Shown here: positions 15,201 to 23,326 of the stretch, one piece after another
How positions within the stretch are numbered: the first letter of the stretch is position 1
Layout of the letters: every line of letters starts with the position of its first letter
Notes under the pieces: model-generated
Told to the model about the DNA's origin: nothing
The model's input: only the letters and a program-made list of their open reading frames with translations
Databases searched by the model: none
NCBI GenBank assembly: GCA_030142905.1
Contig: JASJOG010000042.1
Coordinates: 1,428,501 to 1,492,500 of the forward strand
Reading direction: 5' to 3'
Length of the DNA: 64,000 bases
Source of the DNA: Heliopora coerulea
Lineage: Eukaryota > Cnidaria > Anthozoa > Scleralcyonacea > Helioporidae
Translations under genes and position numbers: made by a program

Positions 15201-18047
15201 GTCAAAATGTAGGACAAGAGGGTGCATTCCTCTAAACTCCTGCTAAAATTTCTGACTTAAACAAAGAAATATGTAATTTAAGTAGCATTTCCATACTTTG
15301 ACTTTATGAAGACAGATATCAGATAAGATTAAACGTTCTTACACTTGAGTCAAACAAAGTATGGTAATGAGCAAGCTCTTAGAATACATCTGAAAATGTT
15401 AGGAGGAGATTTTCATAAACCCTTCCTGCAAAATATTCAGTACAAGTACAATATTCAGTACATGCACCATTCTTTGAGCAACACTCTAAACTTCAAGAAA
15501 AGGTATATACTGTACTTGTACATAAGTTGTACAATATTGCATGCTTAGGGGTGAGATATGCATTGCCTCTTTCAAGAAGGTGAATTTCACAAGCTAATTT
15601 GTCAATAAATATAATCAATATATCAATCTCAAGTTAGGTGTTTGTAAATCCCAGGAATTTTGCCCCATTAATTAAGATTCATTAGCCCCTGTGTCATTAT
15701 TTTATGTGCAAAAGCAGAAGCAAAATATCAAAAGTAAATAGGCCCAATATGCTTTTCTGGTCCAAGATTAATTTATCCCTTGACAAGTAATACCATCTGG
15801 AATTAGCCAGAGTAAAACTAAAAAGTTTGATGCAGACCGAAAAGAATAGTATGCATTTTGTCAGGTTTTCTGGGAAAGCCTATTAGGTATATTCAAGAAC
15901 TCCTAAAGAATTTGTGAGGAAAATATGAAGGATAAATCATAACTGTGTCATGCCTTTAAAGGTGATAAATGCTTATTTTTTTCCTCAAATTTTATGGCTT
16001 AGGCAACACCAATTTTCAAACTTTCTTTGTGAATTAATGTATTAAGGGCTTTGTTTCTGAAGTCATTTAAACTCATGGTACATGCTCTATTGGATCCAAA
16101 ACACTCAGCTATAGCCTTATGTTAAAAAGCACTCCTGCTCCCTTTTTAAATAATTATTACTTAAAGGGTAAGCAACAGTTCCAAATATCTTAGCCCCACA
16201 ATTTTTGGCTGGCATAGTTGTGGCCACCATACTTGGCCCCAGACCTATTCTACAAACCTTCCAGTACACAATTTTTTAGTAAGAAAAAAAATAAATAACC
16301 ACTAAGGACAACCAAACATATGAAAAGTTTAAGAATTGGTAAAGTTTAACTAGCAGCAATTTAATTATATTTCATATTCTGGCAACACTGACAACATCTC
16401 TTTATTTTGACAATGAAAAGCTTTTGACTGATCTTTTCAGAAATTTGATGTTTTCACAAGTCAAAACATGTTTGATCTCCATGACCCATCCTGCTGGGGC
16501 CAAACTCTGAGTTTCCAGCTCTTGATGCCCTACTGTATGTTTATCAATCAATTTAGATTTTCTTTTCTGTAAGGAGTACCTTTGGTGCAACTTCAAAAGA
16601 ACATAATTATAATTAAGTTTGACCCCTTGAAGGAAAAGTGCCTTAGTTTAGTATTTTTATTTGGGCAAACACCAGACAATTTTACTCAGCAATGTGGGAT
16701 GTCTTCCATTTGATCAGTTAAACCAAAAAGTTACCAAAATTACATTTTCTAAGCTTTCTAATATTTCATTTGTGTTTTCACATTTAGTGGTGCTACCATT
16801 CAATAAGTAGGGGGTGGTATCGGAACTTTTTACTTGTGCGCCACATGTGCACCACTGAGTCACGACTGAGTAATAAAGGTGAACATTTCCTGGTTTGGCA
16901 ACATGCCTCTTAACTCCTTCTGACCCGAGACGTCTCCCCTTCGTGAGTAAATCCATATGGCATTAAGCAGAGTAAGATAAAGTAGATTACAGATTGCAAA
17001 GAGTTAATTGTGATAGTCTAAACTTTTCCGGTTCAAGACGTCTCCCTTTAAACGAGAAAACCGTCTGGCGTAGAGCAGAACAAAATGGTGTATCATTCAC
17101 GAAATTTAAATGAGTTTAAAGGGCCACTGCCCTCTTCGTTATATGCGCCTAATTTATCTCAACAGAGGTTCACAAAAGATCCTCCTACTTCATCCGCAGA
17201 ATAGCGGAGTTATTCACCTGAACGGTACGATTCGGTAGATATATAGAATTTAAGTTCGGGAATTTAAACATAAGTCGCCCTGGATTACAAACTTCGGTTT
17301 TCTTCAACCGGCATCAAATTGGCATTTAGGAAGTGGCAGATCGTTAAATACTCTCACTGTGATTGTATACAGAGAAAAGAATCGGTCCTGGTAAAAAAGA
17401 TCTGAACCACTCAATGGTGCTCTCACAGGTATCGTAATGATTTATATTCAAGTTTGATGAATTGATTCGGTTGGCTTAGTCAAAAGCTTTGCTTAATTCA
17501 AGAAAGGCTGTTCATCACAACCGATTAGTTCGTCTTCCATAGACAAGTCTTGACACGGAGGGGCGGTGCTTTGTAACGCAATTTTTACAAGGGTAGCAAG
17601 GATACCGACCGATTGATTTTTGCATAAGAAATTGTACATGTTCAAAACTTTTAAACGATTTGGTCAAGCCTAGATGGCTTTCCTAATTATCAATTCTCAC
17701 AGACATTTACATATTAACATTTTACATCTTGCGAAAGCCAGACGAATAAACTACTGCACGGACTTACATTTTATCATTTTTTCTGGATTATTTTTCAACG
17801 CAGCGATTTCCTTGATGCAAGTTAACCAGTTGGTTACAGTCAAATTCTTCCTGCGGTTGGAAAGTGAGGACAAATCTGTTTTTCCCAATGCCCATCGATA
17901 CCTTTCGAACAAAGTGTGCCCAACGTCTTCAGTTAAACGCATTTCCTCAAATGCACCGTCCTTGATCGGCAATTCAGTATTTCCCGGCGGAATGGAGAAA
18001 AGAAATGTCACGAGAAGAAACACACATCGCACTATTGCCAACTCCAT
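103..18047 (-). CDS. NRF-6-like membrane acyltransferase (nose resistant to fluoxetine family), 5' and middle part; 3' end off the window
   Basis: Exons in transcript order: 18047-17768, 14896-14754, [one exon missing], 10202-10115, 6531-6272, 3435-3262, [one small exon missing], 2506-2441, 1344-1252, 265-103. All have GT-AG borders and the joins 1/2, 10115/6531, 6272/3435, 2441/1344 and 1252/265 keep frame. Exon 1 starts at ATG 18047 (the GTG at 18098 is not a start) and gives a signal peptide (MELAIVRCVFLLVTFLFS), then the NRF domain start with NWLTCIKEIAAL. Exon 2 has DAAGKPKSG and WVGSFGEC, the NRF signature. 10115/6531 gives a membrane helix ending FFCLVGTILELV. The acyltransferase-3 part follows: NGIRVISISWVILGHT, YYSVDSFFFL, SGLLVAY, FYVHRFWRLTPSYMF, KYWWTNLIYINNFYP. 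Known members are multipass membrane proteins with a lumenal Cys-rich NRF domain; the substrate is not known. Family assignment is firm; the two linking exons are unresolved. Confidence 0.9.
418..492. repeat. Telomere-like inverted repeat
   Basis: TTAGGGTTAGGAT is followed at once by several copies of TCCTAACC and CCTAACCG, so the block folds back on itself. The units are degenerate TTAGGG. It lies in an NRF-6-like intron. A close relative is at 2868-2925. Confidence 0.6.
2868..2925. repeat. Telomere-like inverted repeat
   Basis: GGTTAGGGTTAGGATTAG, a short spacer, then GATCCTAACCCTAATCC on the same strand. It is a nearly perfect hairpin made of degenerate TTAGGG units, in the stretch between the exons at 2506 and 3262 where one small exon is unaccounted for. 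Confidence 0.6.
4480..4805. repeat. Interspersed repeat built of AGGGCTGGC motifs in both directions
   Basis: The motif AGGGCTGGC, or its reverse complement GCCAGCCCT-like form, occurs at least six times in about 320 bases, with CGAGATCTCG-type palindromes and ACGCATGCGT between them. The surrounding NRF-6-like intron (3436-6271) otherwise holds A-rich tracts and the foldback element at 5422-6031, with no coding signal. Confidence 0.45.
5422..6031. mobile_element. Foldback/MITE-like element with imperfect terminal inverted repeats
   Basis: The left end reads AGGCCCTGTCCACACGTATC and the right end is its near reverse complement, ending GATACGTGTGAACGAGACCT. CGTTTTC/GAAAACG motifs recur inside both halves. 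No transposase is visible in about 610 bases, so this is probably a non-autonomous DNA element. I see no clear target duplication. It is intronic to the NRF-6-like gene. Confidence 0.6.
6272..6531 (-). CDS. NRF-6-like gene, exon with first membrane helix and linker
   Basis: 260 bases, acceptor CTTGCAG, donor GTAATG. It begins with AFCGVLLFFCLVGTILELV, a transmembrane helix with the family's GT just after the helix centre. A Ser/Pro/Glu-rich linker of about 60 residues follows, and the exon ends RVFSVTK. The next exon (3262-3435) completes the split codon to Asp and continues with FSLVRNTKKIF, the usual lead-in to the acyltransferase domain. Confidence 0.85.
6686..7332 (+). mobile_element. Penelope-like retroelement fragment with GIY-YIG domain, 11-bp target duplication
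   Basis: The plus strand encodes YKINCSECQASCIGETNRNL followed by CTRIKE and VHHMQTEHSIDW, the GIY-YIG nuclease part at the C-end of PLE proteins. The reverse transcriptase is absent. Both ends carry an inverted copy of a TTTGTTTGTTCGTCCAG sequence. The 11-base CGTCTCCCCTT flanks the insertion at 6675-6685 and 7333-7343, a target duplication in the size range PLEs make. The insertion splits a copy of the short GACGTCTCCCCTT dispersed repeat. Hammerhead-like core at 7229-7263. Confidence 0.8.
7229..7263 (+). ncRNA. Hammerhead-ribozyme-like core in PLE 3' region
   Basis: CTGAAGA (fits CUGANGA), then a stem pairing GGTTTCC with GGGAGCC around GAGTA, then GAAAAGTC. GTTC just before the core can pair with GAAC just after GTC as a 4-bp stem I. 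Stem III would be only one base pair, so activity is doubtful. Confidence 0.4.
7855..8025. repeat. Hairpin foldback, probable PLE terminal remnant
   Basis: Arms of about 70 bases: AACAAAACAGATTCCG ... ACTCAAAATTCGAGTTAGA and the reverse complement TCTAACTCGAATTTTGAGT ... CGGAATCTGTTTTGTT. The loop is about 30 bases. No ORF with family signal. The shape matches the inverted terminal copies seen at 47,845-49,902. Confidence 0.5.
9555..9712. repeat. Foldback repeat with GAGGCGAAGCCGAG core
   Basis: TTTCAAACAC and GTTCTTCCTC near the left pair with GAGGAAGAAC and GTGTTTAAAA near the right, around an AACGAGGCGAAGCCGAG centre. A partial relative (AAACACGAGGCAATAGCCGAG-like) occurs near 41,110-41,150. 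The intron parts 7,344-9,554 and 9,713-10,114 show no coding signal that I could support. Confidence 0.4.
10115..10202 (-). CDS. Probable NRF-6-like exon before the membrane helix
   Basis: 88 bases with acceptor TTATGATAG and donor GTGAGT. It encodes GTLCPGKAPYTIGVKVTL. Joined to 6531 it gives CPGKAPYTIG-helix, matching the short C-x-K-PY-T-G lead-in seen before the first helix in this family, and the phase fits exactly (TT + A). An overlapping plus-strand ORF makes this less certain than the other exons. Confidence 0.6.
11986..12022 (-). ncRNA. Hammerhead-like core, left PLE arm
   Basis: On the minus strand: CTGATGA, a perfect stem GTTGCG-AGA-CGCAAC, then GAAAC, GTTA, GTC. Stem III would be 2 bp closing a 4-base loop, as in compact PLE hammerheads. 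Bases next to the core do not pair well, so stem I is imperfect. The right arm (13851-13878) keeps CTGATGA and GAAACGTTAGTC but has lost most of stem II. Confidence 0.45.
12122..13078 (-). pseudogene. PLE protein, C-terminal part: RT motif C to GIY-YIG (left arm)
   Basis: Open from the palindrome centre: FKPSYYRRYVDDCFLLF, where YVDD is the reverse-transcriptase catalytic motif, then LPFLDIDITR, a thumb/linker region, and a GIY-YIG-like segment with CCSALYVGQTARQLHTR and a later SELLVRESLI. It stops at 12122. The fingers and palm motifs before YVDD are missing, so this is a 5'-truncated copy. About 319 codons without a stop imply a fairly recent insertion. Confidence 0.8.
13089..13751 (+). 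pseudogene. PLE protein fragment, right arm, internally deleted
   Basis: Nearly identical to the left arm from YRRYVDDCF to the stop codon, but 93 residues between FHK and DRTPKAL are missing. The deletion joins two similar TTC-AA contexts and keeps the frame. No start codon and no RT palm, so it is not a functional protein. Confidence 0.8.
14754..14896 (-). CDS. NRF-6-like gene, exon 2 (NRF domain core)
   Basis: 143 bases between a TTTTAAG acceptor and a GTATGT donor. It encodes LDAAGKPKSGFLRGN, then WVGSFGECQDISDAHYC. The DA-GKP-SG-L-GN and W-GSF-EC pattern is the hallmark of the NRF domain. The exon ends on a codon boundary, so the next exon must start in phase 0. The located exon at 10115-10202 needs a leftover base, so one exon is still missing between them. 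Confidence 0.85.
16900..17110. repeat. Two neighbouring copies of the GACGTCTCCCCTT short dispersed repeat
   Basis: CCCGAGACGTCTCCCCTTCG at about 16,924 and CAAGACGTCTCCCTTTAAACG at about 17,036, each followed by a TCTGGCGT- or ATGGCATT-like core and AGAG/AGTA. Related copies occur near 6,655, 7,333, 9,850, 40,560 and 60,950, in both directions. The rest of 14,897-17,767 is AT-rich intron without a supportable gene. Confidence 0.5.
17768..18047 (-). CDS. NRF-6-like gene, exon 1 (signal peptide and start of NRF domain)
   Basis: ATG at 18047 is followed by a hydrophobic stretch of about 17 residues ending near SIPPGNT, typical of a signal peptide. The rest is hydrophilic, with one N-glycosylation-type NLT and the conserved NWLTCIKEI. 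The donor GTAAGT lies at 17762-17767 and splits a codon after its first base. That phase fits the acceptor at 14897, giving KMIK-YLDAAGKPK. A plus-strand ORF covering the same bases is an antisense shadow. Confidence 0.85.
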
Positions 18048-18465
18048 CGTGCACTTGTGCAATACTGTGCCGATTACAACTTCGTAAGGCAAAACCACTC
18101 ACGGTAACATTCCGTTGTTAGGTACTCACAGGGTGATCGCTCCGAGGTCTACAGACTAAGTTTTCGAACAACGCTTTAGTTCTGCTACGAAAGGCTTTTT
18201 TCGAATTAAATACAGTCATGTCTATCCATCCAAGATTAGCTTTTTCAATGTTTTTAAGAATATGGTTGCTGCAAATAATTCCAAATACAAACCTATAACT
18301 TCTAAAATCTCCCCCCTTGACTTCAAGCTATGCTCCCGTTTATGTCATGGCTTATTCATAGAAATCAATAAAAAATTACGCAATGTAAGAAGTAAATTGG
18401 CGGTTCGCCACTGCCAAAAATAACCTCTATACCTTCTTCTGAAACTCTTAGAATTCTAATCGGTG

Positions 18466-18676
18466 TACAAGGGCAATCCTGTATTTTAGCGTCGGATTGG
18501 ATTTGGGAAATAAAATAGCGTTGGATTCATTTTAAAGGGTTTGGGTTAGGGTTTCGGTTTATGTTAGGTTAGGGTTAGGGTTAAGAGTATGTTTTAATCC
18601 GGCGCTCTTCATAAAATGAATCCGATGCTATTTTATTCCCCAAATCCAATCCGACGCTAAAATATAGGATTGCCCA
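18466..18676. mobile_element. Foldback element with a telomere-like centre
   Basis: Arms of about 70 bases: GGGCAATCCTGTATTTTAGC ... GGATTGGATTTGGG and the inverted copy CCCAAATCCAATCC ... GCTAAAATATAGGATTGCCC. The centre contains GGTTAGGGTTAGGGTTAAG. It lies between the NRF-6-like gene and the 20.3 kb locus. The rest of 18,048-20,296 shows no gene I can support. Confidence 0.65.
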
Positions 18677-20296
18677 AGAAAGATGTTCTGACCAGAAGTA
18701 TTTTTATTTCATGTTCTCAGGACTGATAGATTTCTCCACAACTCGTCGCACGACGCGAGTACGAGGTTAATAGTGGCAGATTAACCGGGGGGATGGGGTA
18801 CTTTGGACACGTGCAAAGGGGAACCACGCTTTTTATAGGTAGAATGTTTTGATGCCAGAAATTAAACGCTGGATGGTCCGTTCAAACTGTTGAAGCAAAA
18901 CAACGGTGAAATAGGCTAAATAGCCCCCACAATCTAGTTATCCACCTTTCATGTAGTCTGAAAAGTTTCCACTTTCGATTGCTTCATTGATTTAAAATTT
19001 TACGAAAGTTCGACGTTTGAACTGAGCTCAAAGTAACTACCGTGGTGTGCAAGATGTTGAACCTATAATATAAGTGCTCATATCTAGTGGTTGTGTGCAT
19101 GGCTATATGCCTTTAAATATGAGGACCATAAGTAAACAAGTCAGTTTCCAGTCGCAGAAATAATGAACGCCCAACATTACAAACTGATTACTTAGTATTT
19201 AGAGATTTAGTATAAACAAATATCTTTTTGTATGTATCATGGCCATAGGAAGCAGGGGGATTGGGCTTCCTGAGTACTTGATTCCAACGCCACTGTCAAT
19301 CCCTAATCAATCCGTCCCAAAATAAGTATTTTATATAGCGTTTTGTAACTTTCAGAATTCTGTAAATTCGCATAACAAAATACAGAAAATAGCATTTCAG
19401 ACTCCCGACTTCAAAATTTTTCAGGGGAGCATCCCCCGGATCCCCCAAGAAAATTTTCAGTTCCCCCCACATGACACACAGGCTTGTACAGACTCCGAGT
19501 TCGAGGCTTTTACGTACATCTGTTATATCTATAATATTAACATAGCTTCGATTCATTATTTTCTTCATTATTGCAAATGGATACCATATGGTCAAGAAAT
19601 TTAGTGGTTAGATATGTAACCCATTACAATCACAGTATATTGTCCTTTCGTCGCATTTTATGTATTTAGATATTTCTTGCTTCCAATTCTGCGCACCTTT
19701 ATTCAGGAGAGGCGGAGGTCACTGCAAATGTACCAGGGGCTCCGCAAATGCTTTATCTGTTACTGAAGGTTAAAGAAATAAGACATATTTTTTATTTGCT
19801 TTGCGTTGCTCGCTAAATACACTGATTGCATGAATACTACAACGCATTCATTTCACACGTACAGTTTTAACTTCATTCTTTTGAGTTTCAACCACAAAAA
19901 AAGGAGACAAGTGCGCCGAATTGAGTAAAATTAAATAGAATTCAAATGGACACCATTGGGGTTTGTGCGACGATGCACTGTGATATTCAAACTCATTTTA
20001 AATACCATTTGAAGTGTTTTTGTTTCTTGCCGATCAAGCTGTCGTACTTCTTCGACACTCAGGAAAAACTCTAAGTTCCAGAATCCTGACTGGGTATGAC
20101 AGTCGAAAAGTCAATCCACACAGTTTTAAAAACATATAACACATGTAAAGTGATAAACAGCAATCTTAACGATGCACGCAAAACAGCACATGAAGCATCG
20201 ATTGAAATTCCTGATCAGTGAGTTCCAGTGGCTGCCTTATTTCAGTCCTAACAACGGCCGATTCCCCTTATCCATCTGTTGAATACAATTACCAGA

Positions 20297-20402
20297 ATGT
20301 CTTTCGAAATCGTGTTTGTAGTGTTAATCGGAGCAATGGTCTTTCCATTCGCTTTGGGAATTCAATGTTTGCATGAAAATGAAAACACCGCCAAGTGTTC
20401 TG
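20297..20402 (+). CDS. Candidate signal-peptide exon of an unrecognised secreted protein
   Basis: ATG at 20297 opens MSFEIVFVVLIGAMVFPFA, then LGIQCLHENENTAKCSG. The N-end is a clear signal-peptide profile and the rest is Cys-containing. A possible donor (GTAGTT) follows base 20402; without splicing the frame stops at 20425. Its phase does not join directly to the exon at 21,360, so a middle exon would be needed. The link is unproven. Confidence 0.35.
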
Positions 20403-20582
20403 GTAGTTGTATTCAGCTGATGTAATAAAGGGAACCGGCTATTTCACATATTTACTTCACAGCGGATTGTTTGGTCCAGCCTGAGCAAGTACATTATAAA
20501 AAACAGCGACTGTTGCAAACATTGGGGAAGTGCATAACCCCGCGGCTCTCAGCTCCCCGCTCCCCGCTCCCCACGCCAATGT

Positions 20583-20688
20583 GATACGTCCTGATGACTT
20601 CTTGGACTGAATTGCGTACATCAGAAAAGTTGTACGTGACGGTCGTACCATTTTGATCGGCCTTAATATGATCTGGTTGCAATTTCTA
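20583..20688 (-). other. Possible minus-strand coding exon, unknown
   Basis: Minus-strand reading after a TTCCTGTTAG acceptor gives KLQPDHIKADQNGTTVTYNF followed by SDVRNSVQEVIRTYHIG. The composition looks protein-like. I found no convincing donor or neighbouring exon, and a plus-strand candidate gene covers the region. It could be a stray exon or chance. Confidence 0.2.
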
Positions 20689-21359
20689 ACAGGAATAACA
20701 CCGTGTGAGTTGTCCATTTAATGATAATGCGACTGTTTATGCGAGAGAGGTCAGACGCGCAAAACCAGGACGTATAAAGAGGGAAAACAATGTTCCCGCC
20801 TAACACAAGACGTGGCATGGTACTCACATAAATTGACCAGTTCGCATCTTACCAAAGGCGCGTCTCGTTTCTCTTGCATAAATGGTCCTGATTAATATAT
20901 TAAAAAAAATGGTCAAAACCTCCTTGTTCAGCACGACGACGAAGACGATTTCGTTGCAGTAAAAAGCAACTACAAAATAAATTTCTGGTAACAGGGCTCA
21001 GCGATTGCCATCAGCGAAAAGGGTAAGCTACAGCGAAGTTGGCGATTGGGAAGTATCATCCACAAGTATTTGCTTGGTACATTGAAACAGACAACATTCA
21101 TAAACCTTGATCACAGCATTGTTTGGTATCCACTGCAAAAGGATCCCACTTGACCAAACATTTCAGGCTAAGTCAAAGCTACGGCACCATTTTCTAGCAA
21201 CGACGAGATGACACTATACCGAACTAAGTGTTGTGCGCCAACTTCCAGGTCAGTCGGTTGGTCACTAAATGAAAACAAAGCAAAGCTAAAATGAGCAACA
21301 GATCGTTTTCACTCAACCGAAAGATATTCAAATGACAAAGGGCATGGTGGCCATCTCAG

Positions 21360-22171
21360 TCCATAATACAAGTCAGTTTAATTGATGGCGTTGAAAAAGA
21401 TGGCAGCTGCACATTTAACTTCGTGGCTCAAATACCAGCTAAAGAATGTTTGACATGTTACTATGATTTTAAGAAAGAAATGGCTTTCTTCCTACCACGT
21501 TTGATGGTTTTAATGTCCTATCAAAGTTTCAGCGAGATACAATCACTGAACTCTACTGTCACTAAATCAACAATATACATGAAAAATTTTCCCAATTTAG
21601 GTTTGATGAGAGCAGCGCAATATGAAGGCTACACAGCGCAGAAAAAAGGTAACATTAGTTCACACAAATTTACTTTTTTCGGCCCTGTATTACTTATTTC
21701 ATGTATATTATTAATTGATAATAGCGTAGTTTCTCGTGCAACTTGGAAAAACACGCAGTCGTGAGTTTTTCAAAAACCTCGATTAGCACTCGTCCTTCGA
21801 ACTCGCGTTATTCTGATAGTCTTTAAAAAACTCAGTTGTGGTAAACTAACAGAGCCTGTTATTACCAACTTGCTCGAAGCCACACATATCTAAAGCTGAT
21901 TTTGTTAAAACTAGTTAGTAACCAAGTCGAAATTATATTACCTTGATCATTTTCGTCTGGTTTTATAACTCAAATATCGGGTTCACAAAATGTTGTTCGT
22001 CTTGGTATGTTTCACGCTCTATTTCTCTTACCGTTTCTTACAGAATCAACAGGGGAAGAGTCCGTTCCTTGGCTATACAATTCATGGCTCCCACTCGCCC
22101 CTGAATATGTGCAACCCGGTGAAAAGATAGTGACTAGGTCAATGAAAAACCTGTCACCAGCAGTAACTTAA
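21360..22171 (+). CDS. Two 3' exons of an unrecognised gene
   Basis: Exons 21360-21648 and 22044-22171. The first (acceptor CATCTCAG, donor GTAACA) has an in-frame stop just upstream of its acceptor, so it must be entered by splicing. It encodes DGSCTFNFVAQIPAKECLTC, then a helical MRAAQYEGYTAQKK end. The second (acceptor TTCTTACAG) joins in frame and reads EESVPWLYNSWLPLAPEY to a stop at 22169-22171. I do not recognise the family. It may share a transcript with the signal-peptide exon at 20,297. Confidence 0.4.
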
Positions 22172-23326
22172 GGATTCGTGGTTTCTGTTAAAGGTTTAAA
22201 GCTTGATTGCCAAACCTTCGGCCTCAGTGTCTTTGCTTGGTTAAGGTCTCATTAGGTCATTTTTCAAAGGCTGTTTTCCACACGGCGAATTTTATCGCGC
22301 GACCCAATTTTCACTTGTCTCATGTAATGGTGGAATAGCTGGATTTCCATAAAGTGAATACAGTCGTGCGAGGGGCTGTTTTATTGTTAAAACTGAATAG
22401 TTTTCTACTTAGTTCCACCTAAGAGCTCGTAAAACAAAGGGGAAAAGCTACCCGCGCGACTATGTTTGCTGAATGGAAATGCAGCTTAACAAAGTTAACC
22501 AATTTACACAAAGAAAGTCGATTCGCGCGATAAAATTCGCCCAGTAGAAAACAGGCTTCACGCACGACGGACTACTCTGCAGTTCTAAAGCTGTCCACGT
22601 CCCGACTCAGAACCGTATACTTACTCTGGATCGAGTTCAACTTGCTCCTGAGGTTGAAGGACTTTCATAAAAAGATAACTATCAAGGTTAGGTTTAGGAA
22701 CTAAATAAAAAAATAATTCATAGAGTATCGGTAATCAATAGCTTTGATAATGGTGAGGCAGGGGCGTAGTTTGGGCGGTGTGACACCCCCTCTTAAGTTT
22801 GCAAAAAAGAGAGATCGGGCAAAAATAGATAGTTGGAGCATTACCGGTAAATTTCGGGCGAAATTTAATTTCTTAAGATTGGTCACTTATCACAAAATCT
22901 CTTCTGGTTACTTGTGTATATTTAATTTATGTAGTAGGGCTGAGGATTGGGGCACATTAACCTGGACACCCCCAATCAAAATGGATTAACCACCCTCCTG
23001 TGATTAGGCTTGCATGTGTGATTGTTCATTACTGGTCTTCTATACTGCTATTGGTTCTTCCCTATCACATGCTGGTTTCCCTCTTTTCTCTCCCTCCATT
23101 TCTGTATCCCTTTCCCCATCTTTAAGAGATTCTTCTTTCTCCCCTTTCCTTTCCTTCCTTCCAAAACATTTTTCTTATAGAGAACTCCTATGGACAAGTA
23201 AAACACTAAAGGGTCACCACCATCTTGAGTGAGTTAATCCAAAGCACAGCTCACGCATACATTATCAGTAACTTTCATAGGAATGAATATTGAACACTTC
23301 AACTACCTTTGCAGACATTGAGTTAC

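Noticed and set aside
17674..18087. Plus-strand ORF of 137 codons
   Set aside because: Antisense to NRF-6-like exon 1, which has a signal peptide, family motif and fitting splice phase.
21423..21764. ORF read as starting with M
   Set aside because: The first codon is GTG inside a longer open exon; the coding part is better explained by splice sites at 21360 and 21648.
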